Under the pieces are notes generated by a model, which did not search any database, had not been told where the DNA came from, and was given only the letters and a program-made list of their open reading frames with translations. From UBA910 sp964369145 (GTDB taxonomy: Bacteria > Patescibacteriota > Minisyncoccia > Phycocordibacterales > DATDWN01), in the NCBI GenBank assembly GCA_964369145.1, contig CAYJEE010000005.1:1-46395 (forward strand): a stretch of 46,395 nt of DNA. The letters are read 5' to 3'. Below, one piece after another: positions 9,343 to 17,267 of the stretch (its first letter is position 1; every line of letters starts with the position of its first letter). The position numbers were made by a program, and so were the translations under genes.

Positions 9343-10260
9343 CTAACGAGCATCTTTGAGTGCAAGCTCAGCGAGCTTAAGTGCTCCCTCTTTACTCCCC
9401 GCAACTGCAATGAATCTTCCTTTGTGACAGAAAATTGCGTCAGCTACTCCTGTAACCTGAATTAATTCCTCCCCGCTTTTACCTGCCCACTCCAACGGTA
9501 AATCCATACGTGCCGTGTAGGAACGAAGATCAGTACGGACCGTTTCTACCGACCATGTTCCATCCTGTCTCTTAGGAGATATTACTAAAAGTATATCAAC
9601 ATACCTAGAGGTTACCGCTTGATAATCATAATGTTTATCAAGGATTAGTAATGTTTTATCTTTATGTTGAGCTATTTTCTCAATTAATTCTTTTTCCTCT
9701 TTTTTAATGTCCTTTATAACAAAAATCTGGCGCTTCAATAATTCTTTAAAAACACCTGTCAAATATTTAAAATTTTCCTCAAGTGCACCCTCTTCTTCAG
9801 ACCATGTCGCTCTGTATGCCATGGTGATATCTTTTATGTCATACATATAGAGACCCTCTTTTTCAGTCTTCATAAATGTTATGCCATTGTCCATAGCGTC
9901 TATAGGCTGGACAAGTCTTTTATCTACTTCATCTGCAACCTCCCTACTCCCACATAGTGCTACCCCGTACTCTTTCCACACCAAACCAAATGATGCGTAT
10001 GGGATACCGTTGTCACGTACCCCAGCTCCACCACCCTGGTGATGATCAAACCGATCGTTCGATGGGTCATACACCTCCCCCACATCAACCACATAATCCG
10101 CATTATTGATTATTGTTTTATCACGAGTTCGTATGACGGTGATATTATTTTCTTCTTCCAATAATAATGTAAGTGTCGCAACTGCAAACACATCGTCAGA
10201 ATGAAATGAACCACTGTGTGCGACAATCGTTATATTATTTTTTTCTTTTTTGTTTTCCAT
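9343..10260 (-). CDS. MYG1/UPF0160-family metal-dependent hydrolase (DHH-like)
   Basis: A 305-residue protein from the ATG at 10260; the in-frame ATG at 10317 lies inside the upstream terminator hairpin and is rejected. Motifs of the MYG1 family are clear: HSGSFHSDDVFAVATL near the N-terminus, VVDVGEVYDPSNDRFDHHQ, then GIPYASFGLVW and a C-terminal PLEWAGKSGEEL...VFCHKGRF-like region. The family carries DHH-type metal ligands; the human member has exonuclease activity on RNA, and the bacterial role is unsettled. The gene is separate from the upstream Dsb operon, being behind its terminator. Confidence 0.9.
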   Translation of the reverse strand: MENKKEKNNITIVAHSGSFHSDDVFAVATLTLLLEEENNITVIRTRDKTIINNADYVVDVGEVYDPSNDRFDHHQGGGAGVRDNGIPYASFGLVWKEYGVALCGSREVADEVDKRLVQPIDAMDNGITFMKTEKEGLYMYDIKDITMAYRATWSEEEGALEENFKYLTGVFKELLKRQIFVIKDIKKEEKELIEKIAQHKDKTLLILDKHYDYQAVTSRYVDILLVISPKRQDGTWSVETVRTDLRSYTARMDLPLEWAGKSGEELIQVTGVADAIFCHKGRFIAVAGSKEGALKLAELALKDAR

Positions 10261-10292
10261 TTTTTTAAAATTAATTTGTGGGGTTGAAAAAG

Positions 10293-10329
10293 CAAGGGCG
10301 CCCCTTGCTTTGTGCAAGGGGCGCCCTTG
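10293..10329. terminator. Strong GC-rich terminator after the Dsb operon
   Basis: A 16-bp perfect stem, CAAGGGCGCCCCTTGC (10293-10308) with its complement (10314-10329), and loop TTTGT. On the minus strand a T5 run follows the stem, ending the dedA-thioredoxin-dsbB transcript 4 bp after dsbB. Confidence 0.9.
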
Positions 10330-10332
10330 TTT

Positions 10333-10860
10333 TTATTTTGCTCTTTTGTAAATCCAGGTAACTGCGATGAGGTAGATAAATGTTGTCAGAGCCATAACTG
10401 GGATAGTGACATATCCGTACTCCATCACATAGACCCGAGAACATGCTCCCCCTTCAGCAGTGCATGGCAGGAGCGAGCCACCGATGCCCCAGTCAGTCAG
10501 TGACTGAAAGAGCGCGACTAGTCCCCCGAGGATTGAAAGTGGAAGTGCATAGTAGACCGCCAACTTTTCTTTTCTCCACAACGATACCCCTGCTATAACC
10601 ACTTGTGGGTACATGAAGATGCGTTGTATCCAACACAGGTCACATGGAGGAAACCCGACAATATTTGAATATATTAAACTTCCTGCAAGTGCAGCAAATG
10701 CAATCAAGAAAATAATTTCATCGATGTATTTTTTTACATGTCGATGAGTCCCCTCTTTAAAAGAACTTTGGGTGAAGTAGAAGAAAAGAAATATAACAAA
10801 AACAACATGTGATGCCACTGTTGCTCCTGCTATAACTGGTGTTGCTAATTCTTGAATCAT
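10333..10860 (-). CDS. DsbB/BdbC-type disulfide bond formation membrane protein
   Basis: A 175-residue protein with four or five hydrophobic segments. The DsbB signature is present: FPPCDLCWIQRIFMYPQ after the second membrane helix (CxxC pair) and a second cysteine pair in the next extracytoplasmic loop (LLPCTAEGGACSR). The family reoxidises a thioredoxin-fold oxidase by passing electrons to quinone. It lies 5 bp after the membrane-anchored thioredoxin-fold gene, its probable partner. No Shine-Dalgarno precedes the ATG. Confidence 0.92.
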   Translation of the reverse strand: MIQELATPVIAGATVASHVVFVIFLFFYFTQSSFKEGTHRHVKKYIDEIIFLIAFAALAGSLIYSNIVGFPPCDLCWIQRIFMYPQVVIAGVSLWRKEKLAVYYALPLSILGGLVALFQSLTDWGIGGSLLPCTAEGGACSRVYVMEYGYVTIPVMALTTFIYLIAVTWIYKRAK

Positions 10861-10865
10861 AAAAG

Positions 10866-11252
10866 TTATTGTGTAAGAACTTCTTGTGGAAGTGCACAGC
10901 CAGTGGATGATGCAAGTGCCTCAAATTCTTGTGTACCACTTAGAGTCTCACCGTTTGCAAATATCCATGTCGGATAACTTTTAATCCCTTTTTCTGAACA
11001 TACAGCTGTTTGACCCTGCCCATCTGGAGTAGAACACTCTACATACGGAAGAAGTTTTGCTGAGCTACCAAACATAGCTTTTTGTTCACGACAATGAGGA
11101 CACCAGAACGTGCCATAAAATGTTGCTCCTGCATCCTTAAGACAGGTCGCAAATGTACTGTATTCTCCCCCAGCAGTGTCTTTGCGAGCAAAAAATGCCC
11201 CCGCTAATACCAAAACCAGTACACCAATAACGATAATAATTTGTTTTTTCAT
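10866..11252 (-). CDS. Membrane-anchored thioredoxin-fold disulfide protein (WCPHC)
   Basis: From ATG 11252 (MKKQIIIVIGVLVLVLAGAFF) the product is 128 residues with an N-terminal signal anchor and one thioredoxin-like domain. The active site is FWCPHCREQKAMF, and the cis-proline region is KSYPTWIF. Additional cysteines (ECSTPDGQGQTAVCSEKG, TGCALPQ) flank it, as in small Trx-like partners of VKOR or DsbB enzymes. The longer frame to 11351 overlaps dedA and lacks a signal anchor at its start. TATATT lies 6 nt before the ATG, so a leaderless transcript of its own is possible in addition to the dedA message. Confidence 0.88.
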   Translation of the reverse strand: MKKQIIIVIGVLVLVLAGAFFARKDTAGGEYSTFATCLKDAGATFYGTFWCPHCREQKAMFGSSAKLLPYVECSTPDGQGQTAVCSEKGIKSYPTWIFANGETLSGTQEFEALASSTGCALPQEVLTQ

Positions 11253-11280
11253 ACAGTCAATATAATGTAATATATGTGCT

Positions 11281-11922
11281 TTATTGTAACATTTTTTGTT
11301 TTCTTTTTCTATATCCCAGAAAAAGAACAGTGCCTCCAACAACCAGTACAAGTGTAGTGTTTTCTATATGACTGATTATCCCCGCATACTTTATATATAG
11401 CTCACCAACCTGCCACCCAATAAGCCCAAGAAGCACTGCTTTGAAAAACGCCCCTATAAACGTTAAGGTTGCATATTTTCTAACAGGCATACGTGTGAGT
11501 CCACAAAACGTAGCGATCAAGACACTCGGGATTATAGGAAACACCCGAGCTAGAATCATAGACCATTCATCATACGAACCTTCTTCAAATTTTCTTTCGA
11601 GATTTTCTATATCTTTCCAACTTATACCTACCCACGTCCCATAGCGATCTATAAATACCTTCCCTCCTTTATACGCAAGAGCATATATCACCAAAGATCC
11701 CAACGTGAGCCCAAATGCAGCAGGTATAGCTACAGTAAACAATAGAGTACCCACCAAAGACCAGGAAAGAGCACCTTTTAAGAAAAGAAATCCTGAACCG
11801 AGGAGGATCATCGCTGAAGGAATCGGTACGATAATTTCTTCGATAATCTCTGCAGTAAAAACCCCAAAGCCCCCCAGAGGGATAACGTAGTGCTCCAGTA
11901 ACCCGATAACTGTTTCAATCAT
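11281..11922 (-). CDS. DedA/VTT-domain membrane protein
   Basis: A 213-residue protein with the DedA layout: an N-terminal re-entrant segment with E-rich motif TAEIIEEIIVPIPS, central GSLVIYALAYKGG, then FARVFPIIPS-like MILARVFPIIPSVLIATFCGLTRMPVRKY, and C-terminal membrane helices. DedA proteins are lipid scramblases or undecaprenyl-phosphate recyclers in several bacteria. The gene heads an operon with the thioredoxin-like and dsbB-like genes, hinting at envelope maintenance. A TGTTACAAT extended -10 ends 8 nt before the ATG. Confidence 0.92.
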   Translation of the reverse strand: MIETVIGLLEHYVIPLGGFGVFTAEIIEEIIVPIPSAMILLGSGFLFLKGALSWSLVGTLLFTVAIPAAFGLTLGSLVIYALAYKGGKVFIDRYGTWVGISWKDIENLERKFEEGSYDEWSMILARVFPIIPSVLIATFCGLTRMPVRKYATLTFIGAFFKAVLLGLIGWQVGELYIKYAGIISHIENTTLVLVVGGTVLFLGYRKRKQKMLQ

Positions 11923-11930
11923 AATACTTT

Positions 11931-11939
11931 ATTGTAACA
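11931..11939 (-). promoter_or_regulatory. Extended -10 (TGTTACAAT) of the dedA operon
   Basis: The minus strand reads TGTTACAAT, then 8 nt, then the dedA ATG. No Shine-Dalgarno lies between, so the mRNA would be leaderless or nearly so. No clear -35 is seen. Confidence 0.45.
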
Positions 11940-11979
11940 AAATCCTAAGAAAAATGCTTACTTAAAGTAAAAACTTACT

Positions 11980-12003
11980 AAAAAATCCCTTGCGGGATTT
12001 TTT
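11980..12003. terminator. Terminator after secA
   Basis: AAAAAATCCC (11980-11989), loop TTGC, GGGATTTTTT (11994-12003): a perfect 10-bp stem with A/T arms, 3 bp after the secA stop. It works in either direction. Confidence 0.85.
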
Positions 12004-12005
12004 GA

Positions 12006-14510
12006 TTATTTTTTGTGATGTGGAGCATTGATCATTCCACATTTTTTGTATTTGTAGACCTCACCTGTTTCAGGATTGATAGCTCCACACGGACACGGAT
12101 CGTTTCGTCCGACTTCATTACCACCTGTTACAGCGCTCACTGGTTTTTCTACCGTCAATGCCTCTGCACCTTCTCGTGCCTCTCGAAGCTCTGTATGCTC
12201 AACCGCTCGAACCATACTGGTTTGTATTTGTGGAATAATACGAGCAACCTGATCTTCGATAGATGCCTCCATATCTTTAAAGAGTTTAAGCCCTTCTCTT
12301 TTATACTCTGTGAGCGGATCACGCTGACCATACGCACGCAAGTTTACACTCGCACGCATATAATCCATAACCTGAAGATGTTCAACCCAATACATATCCA
12401 TCGTCTGAAGAACAACCTGGCGCAATGCAGTAATAAATGCATCCCCATCTTGTGCAATTTTTTCTTTCAGAACTTGAGCTTCTCCTGCATCACGTTTTTC
12501 AACCACAGATTGTGCAAATTCTACCACCACATGATTCTCCCCTTCCAATACAGTACTTCGTCGATGGTAAAATATTTTTCTTTGATAATTTAATACATCA
12601 TCAAACTCAAGCACATGTTTTCGTGCGTCAAAATTAAACCCTTCTATTTTCTCCTGAGCTTGCTCGATTGAGCGAGTAATAAATCTATTTTCTATAGGCT
12701 CATCATCTGGCACACCAAGTTTTTCCATCATTGATTTCAGACGTTCTCCTCCAAACACCCTCATGAGTGTATCTTCGAGAGAAACAAAGAACTGTGTCTC
12801 CCCTGGGTCACCCTGACGTCCTGAACGTCCTCGAAGCTGATTGTCGATACGACGTGCATCATGACGCTCTGTACCAAGAACAAAAAGGCCGCCTAAATTT
12901 TTGACTTCATCACTTTGTTCTTTTGTTGATGGATTACCACCAAGCTTTACGTCGACTCCTCGCCCTGCAAGGTTTGTCGCGATAGTGACTGATCCCTTTT
13001 TACCCGCTTGTGCAATAATCTCACCTTCTCGTGCATGATTTTTTGCGTTCAACACTTCATGAGGCACGCCTTCTGCTTTTAGATATTCAGACAACAATTC
13101 ATTTCGTTCGATTGAAACTGTTCCCACAAGCACAGGCTGACCTTTTTGCCATCGGACCTTTACCTCTCGTGCAACTGCTTTAAATTTACCAATTTCTGAT
13201 TTAAAAATAAGATCATTTTTATCGATACGCGCAACAGATTTATTTGTAGGCACAGTCACCACATGAAGTCCATATACCTTGAAAAACTCTTCTGCCGAAG
13301 TGCGCGCTGTACCAGTCATACCTGATAAGGTTGTGTACAACCTGAAATAATTTTGGAATGTAATAGATGCAAATGTTTTTGATTCTTTTTGAACTGAAAC
13401 TCGTTCTTTTGCCTCTATCGCCTGATGCAATCCCTCTGACCATCGGCGTCCCGGCTGAAGCCTCCCCGTAAACTCATCAACAATCACGACCTCATCATCT
13501 TTTACAACATATTCTTTGTCTTTAATAAACAATGCACGCGCTTTTACTGCTGTCTCGAGATGATGTACATAGGTGATACCTTTTTCTGTGTAAATATTTT
13601 CTACACCAAGTAAATTTTCTGCATGAGTAATACCCGCATCAGTGAGTGAAATTGATTTGTATTTTTCATCTACCGTATAGTCTACCTCTGGAGAAAGCTT
13701 TGCTGCTATATCGGCAAAACGTACGTACAATTCTCCACTGTCAGTATCTGGCGCGGATATAATCAGAGGAGTACGTGCCTCATCAATCAATATAGAGTCC
13801 ACCTCATCAACAATCGCAAAATGATGTCCTCGTTGTCGAAGTCTACTCGTCTCGTATTCAATATTGTCTCTGAGAAAGTCAAAACCAAATTCATTGTTTG
13901 TACCGTACGTAATATCGGCTTGATATGCTTCACGGCGTGTACATGGTCGCAAAAATTCATTGACCACTTTAAATGAGCCAAGCTCGTCTCGCTCCGCATC
14001 CTTCTCGGTATGTTTTGGATCATACAAAAAAGATTGTTCGTGATTGATGATACCTACAGACAAACCAAGTGCATTATAAATCTGACCCATCCAGCTCGCA
14101 TCACGTCGTGAGAGATAGTCATTGACCGTAACCACATGCACACCTTTGCCTGCAAGCGCTTGTGTATACGCAGGAAGTGTCGCCACAAGTGTCTTACCTT
14201 CTCCTGTGCGCATTTCAGGAATACCTCCTTGCTGCAAGATCAATCCTCCAAGCAACTGAACATCAAAATGTCGCTGACCGAGCGTCCGACGAGACACCTC
14301 TCTGACGACTGCGAATGCTTCTGGAGTTATATCGATAATAGTCTCACCTTTTGCGAGACGATCTTTAAATTCGATAGTTTTTTGAGCCAACTCTTCGCTC
14401 GTAAGCTTCTCGATTACTGATTCGTAAGAATTAATACGCTCAACCAAAGGCTTGAGTTTATTGAGTTCTTTGTCGTTTTGATTCCCAAATATACTGCTAA
14501 AAATACTCAT
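12006..14510 (-). CDS. secA: Protein translocase ATPase SecA
   Basis: The ATG at 14510 (MSIFSSIFGNQND) gives 834 residues. DEAD-type motor motifs are in order: MRTGEGKTLVATLPAY (Walker A), IVDEVDSILIDEARTPLIIS (Walker B region), FQNYFRLYTTLSGMTGTA, ATNLAGRGVDVKLGG, and GRSGRQGDPG. The helical scaffold and wing follow. The C-terminus has a SEC-C zinc motif, GRNDPCPCG...YKKCGM, in which the final CH or CC pair is a single Cys followed by Gly, so the fourth ligand may be a downstream His (NAPHHKK). SecA drives pre-protein export through SecYEG. TATGAT lies 9 nt before the ATG and there is no Shine-Dalgarno. Confidence 0.97.
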   Translation of the reverse strand: MSIFSSIFGNQNDKELNKLKPLVERINSYESVIEKLTSEELAQKTIEFKDRLAKGETIIDITPEAFAVVREVSRRTLGQRHFDVQLLGGLILQQGGIPEMRTGEGKTLVATLPAYTQALAGKGVHVVTVNDYLSRRDASWMGQIYNALGLSVGIINHEQSFLYDPKHTEKDAERDELGSFKVVNEFLRPCTRREAYQADITYGTNNEFGFDFLRDNIEYETSRLRQRGHHFAIVDEVDSILIDEARTPLIISAPDTDSGELYVRFADIAAKLSPEVDYTVDEKYKSISLTDAGITHAENLLGVENIYTEKGITYVHHLETAVKARALFIKDKEYVVKDDEVVIVDEFTGRLQPGRRWSEGLHQAIEAKERVSVQKESKTFASITFQNYFRLYTTLSGMTGTARTSAEEFFKVYGLHVVTVPTNKSVARIDKNDLIFKSEIGKFKAVAREVKVRWQKGQPVLVGTVSIERNELLSEYLKAEGVPHEVLNAKNHAREGEIIAQAGKKGSVTIATNLAGRGVDVKLGGNPSTKEQSDEVKNLGGLFVLGTERHDARRIDNQLRGRSGRQGDPGETQFFVSLEDTLMRVFGGERLKSMMEKLGVPDDEPIENRFITRSIEQAQEKIEGFNFDARKHVLEFDDVLNYQRKIFYHRRSTVLEGENHVVVEFAQSVVEKRDAGEAQVLKEKIAQDGDAFITALRQVVLQTMDMYWVEHLQVMDYMRASVNLRAYGQRDPLTEYKREGLKLFKDMEASIEDQVARIIPQIQTSMVRAVEHTELREAREGAEALTVEKPVSAVTGGNEVGRNDPCPCGAINPETGEVYKYKKCGMINAPHHKK

Positions 14511-14529
14511 ATGTTGCCTATCATAACAC

Positions 14530-14561
14530 AAAACCACCTCGATGTTAATCGAGGTGGTTTT
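14530..14561. terminator. Terminator after the Lys/Ala-rich small gene
   Basis: A 14-bp perfect stem AAAACCACCTCGAT (14530-14543) with ATCGAGGTGGTTTT (14548-14561), loop GTTA. It separates the small basic-protein gene from secA. Confidence 0.9.
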
Positions 14562-14574
14562 GGTTTAAGAAAAA

Positions 14575-14664
14575 TTATTTCTTCTTCTTTGCTGCTGTTT
14601 TCTTCTTCTTTGGAGCTGCTTTCTTTACAGCTTTCTTAACTACTTTTTTCTTTTTTGCTGCCAT
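14575..14664 (-). CDS. 29-residue lysine/alanine-rich basic protein
   Basis: The frame ATG 14664 to TAA 14575 encodes only Met, Ala, Lys, Val, Pro and Thr: MAAKKKKVVKKAVKKAAPKK..., 18 lysines in 29 residues. The composition is like histone-H1/HU tail peptides and other tiny nucleic-acid-binding proteins often seen in CPR genomes. A dedicated strong terminator follows 14 bp after the stop and there is a 350-bp gap upstream, so it is an independent transcription unit. DNA or RNA compaction is a likely role by composition only. No Shine-Dalgarno. Confidence 0.75.
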   Translation of the reverse strand: MAAKKKKVVKKAVKKAAPKKKKTAAKKKK

Positions 14665-14891
14665 GATATTTTTTTATTATCTTCCGTTGCCGGTTGATAA
14701 AAAATAAATTAACTTTTAAAAGTTCGTGATAAATATTTTTACATATTCATCATTCCGACCTGTAATAATTATCATACGATACCGACTTCATTACAATATT
14801 TTTTTTGCAAAAATTGTGGATAACTTTATTTTCTTATTTGTAATCAAATTTAGAAAATATGAAATCCCCTTGTGGGATAACTTTTTTAACA

Positions 14892-14996
14892 AAAAATAAT
14901 TTTGATTTCTCAAAATTATTTTTAACTTTTTTATTTCAACTGCTTCGAGCGAAATAAGGGAGTAACCTCTCTTATTTCCAAGATGCGACGTTGAAA
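14892..14996 (-). terminator. Tandem hairpins downstream of the O-antigen-ligase-like gene
   Basis: Reading the minus strand after the stop at 15014: TTTCAAC/GTTGAAA (14990-14996 with 14934-14940) encloses an 11-bp stem 14968-14978/14951-14961, then comes a 14-bp A/T stem (14910-14923 with 14892-14905, loop TTTC). Both are followed by U-rich stretches. Together they look like a double terminator. The rest of 14665-15013 shows no gene; an ATCCC/GGGAT mini-hairpin is near 14865. Confidence 0.65.
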
Positions 14997-15013
14997 CAAA
15001 AAGTGAATACCTT

Positions 15014-17176
15014 TTACTTATTTAATTGATCGATATATGAGTTACCTTGATCTTTGAAGCCTGGATTGTCTTTTATAATCTGTTGTATCACCTCAATCGC
15101 TTTTTGTTTTTGTCCCATCTCGGCGTACACACTTGCGAGTGTGAGTAGGTTTTGTGGATTCTTGGGATCTGCCTGAAGTCTCACATTTAATATTCCAAGT
15201 ACTGCTTGATAATTTTTTAGATCAGCAAATGTACGAAGGATTCGATCATCAGACACTGCTCGCGTATCGAGTTTTACAAGCATTGCTTGAGCAATATCAT
15301 TTTTACCTGCATAGAGTGCACCAATCGTGTAGATAATATCAGAATCCTGATATCGAGGCTCAAGCATATATCCTTTTTCAAAAATCTCAAATGCTTTTAC
15401 AAACTCCCCTTTACCAAGGTAACTTGAACCAAGTTCGAAATACATTGTTGGTTTTTCAGGAGAAGCTTCGATAGCTTTCTCGAGATGAGCAATCGCCTTA
15501 TCGTGTTGATTGTTTCTGTTGTAGAATGATCCGGCAAACAAAAGATATCGTGCATCATGAGGAGTTTCTTTTATTTTCTTTTCGATTTGTTCTACAGCAA
15601 ACGCATAAAACTCTTGCTTAAGTACGTCTGGAACTTGTGTCGCCTGTACCACTTGTGATGTTGCTGGTACGAGCTGTTCAAGTGCCTCACTCGATCCAAA
15701 CGAATCATGCGCGAATGATTTTTTAAAAAATTCGAGATTTTTTGAAGGACCTTCTGTATGTGAACTAATCGCTTTAATCAGATTTGTGGATGTACGCATT
15801 GCAGGTACATTTACAAAATATACCGTCGCACAAAGTAACACACCTGCCACCGGTACCGCCACATATCGAAACATATCTTCTGATAATGGACGCGTCCACA
15901 CTCTCTCCCACACAGCCTGATGTACCGTACGTCCGTGCACATACGCAAGAAGTGAAAAGAAAATAATATAACTTATCAAGTTGTCGAACACAAAGAAGTT
16001 GTGGAAGAAATACGCAGCTAGAAATCCTGTAAACACCGCTTTTTCTTCGAGAGAAAAATCTGACTTTTTCCACATAAAGTACAGCAGTGCACCGTACAAA
16101 GAGAGATATGAGAGGAAACCGAGGATACCTCCTGCGATAAGCCAATCAAGTACCACGTTGTGTGTACGATCAAACCACTGCTCCTGAGCATACATCAATG
16201 GGTTGTAGTTTTTATTAAATACATAATTGAAGTTTTCTTGTCCCCATCCGAGAATCGGTCGTTCTTTGAATCCTTCGATTGCCATTGGCCACACAAAATA
16301 TCGTCCTTGTGTTTTAGCATCCGCAAATGAAAGTGTTGCAAAACGTGAAAGCACCGGACTCTTCTCTACAAACGACGTATCCTTGATACCGATAAACACT
16401 CCGATCAGTAGTATAATCGTCACCCCGAGACCAAGTGCCATCTTGCGCACCTTTTGATCGCCTCGTTCCTTCCATGCAATAATCCCTACTGTTATCAATG
16501 CACCTCCGATAAACCCAAGAATAGCACCTCGTGTTGCAGTAAAGTACAACACAATACTTTGTGCAACAAATAATAATCCGTATACCCATCGCCACATAGT
16601 CTCTTTTGACTTGATGAAGAAGTTTGCCACGAGGAACATATGGAACACTATATAAATAGCAAGATATGATGCGTTCCCAAATGTTGCATCAAGGCGTACG
16701 CCTCCTTGATTGATCGTAGCTAAGCCTGCCAACTGGAGAAAGCCATATGCAGAAATCAAACCAGATGCAATCAACGACGTATTCCAGAATTTATCCCACC
16801 ACTCCTTTGTATGGAACACACTACTTGCCACTATATAATAGACTGCAAGATGAGCGATGAGTACAAAGCCTTCCATGCGCTCATAGTTTGACCAGAGACT
16901 TTTTGCAGGATTCTCCCCGAGTAGGTCGGCAACAAATACAACACCTGTAAATACAAGTATAGCTTTTGTAATCAGTGAAAGCTTTGGACGATATTCAACA
17001 TCAGACAATGCAAGTAGAATATATAATGCAGCCACAATCTCTACGATGATACGGAACATAAACCCTTTTCCGGTAATAAATGGAAACAGCATACTCGAAG
17101 ATACTATAAACGGCACAAACGGTACCGCAAAAAGCCCCCCAATCACCCCCCACTTCAATGTATTTTTAATATTCAT
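15014..17176 (-). CDS. O-antigen ligase (WaaL/Wzy_C)-type membrane protein with C-terminal TPRs
   Basis: A 720-residue protein. Residues ~1-470 hold about twelve membrane helices with a large periplasmic loop containing the Wzy_C pattern (RGAILGFIGG, GRYFVWPMAIEGFKERPILGWGQENF, DRTHNVVLDWLIAGGILGF). Residues ~540-720 form tetratricopeptide repeats (AIAHLEKAIEASPEKPTMYFELGSSYL; KAFEIFEKGYMLEP; NPQNLLTLASVYAEMGQKQKAIEVI). WaaL-type enzymes move a glycan from a polyprenyl carrier to an acceptor; with TPRs some act as protein O-glycosyltransferases. It stands at the left border of the glycan cluster, divergent from the flippase gene. TATAGT is 9 nt from the ATG and there is no Shine-Dalgarno. Confidence 0.9.
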   Translation of the reverse strand: MNIKNTLKWGVIGGLFAVPFVPFIVSSSMLFPFITGKGFMFRIIVEIVAALYILLALSDVEYRPKLSLITKAILVFTGVVFVADLLGENPAKSLWSNYERMEGFVLIAHLAVYYIVASSVFHTKEWWDKFWNTSLIASGLISAYGFLQLAGLATINQGGVRLDATFGNASYLAIYIVFHMFLVANFFIKSKETMWRWVYGLLFVAQSIVLYFTATRGAILGFIGGALITVGIIAWKERGDQKVRKMALGLGVTIILLIGVFIGIKDTSFVEKSPVLSRFATLSFADAKTQGRYFVWPMAIEGFKERPILGWGQENFNYVFNKNYNPLMYAQEQWFDRTHNVVLDWLIAGGILGFLSYLSLYGALLYFMWKKSDFSLEEKAVFTGFLAAYFFHNFFVFDNLISYIIFFSLLAYVHGRTVHQAVWERVWTRPLSEDMFRYVAVPVAGVLLCATVYFVNVPAMRTSTNLIKAISSHTEGPSKNLEFFKKSFAHDSFGSSEALEQLVPATSQVVQATQVPDVLKQEFYAFAVEQIEKKIKETPHDARYLLFAGSFYNRNNQHDKAIAHLEKAIEASPEKPTMYFELGSSYLGKGEFVKAFEIFEKGYMLEPRYQDSDIIYTIGALYAGKNDIAQAMLVKLDTRAVSDDRILRTFADLKNYQAVLGILNVRLQADPKNPQNLLTLASVYAEMGQKQKAIEVIQQIIKDNPGFKDQGNSYIDQLNK

Positions 17177-17267
17177 ATGTATATTACTATATCAGAAACA
17201 TCTTGCTTTTTCACCACATTGACCACTTCTAGTAATCATATGCTAAATACAGTAGTATAGAATAATC
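17177..17267. promoter_or_regulatory. Divergent promoter region, ligase and flippase
   Basis: The 91-bp gap between two divergent ATGs. Plus strand: TTGACC at 17219 and either a TAAATA/TGCTAAAT box or TATAGA ending 6 nt before the flippase ATG. Minus strand: TATAGT about 9 nt before the ligase ATG. Neither side has a Shine-Dalgarno. Confidence 0.45.

Noticed and set aside
10261..10317. Longer start for the MYG1-like protein
   Set aside because: The extra codons are read through the terminator hairpin of the upstream operon and are not part of the family.
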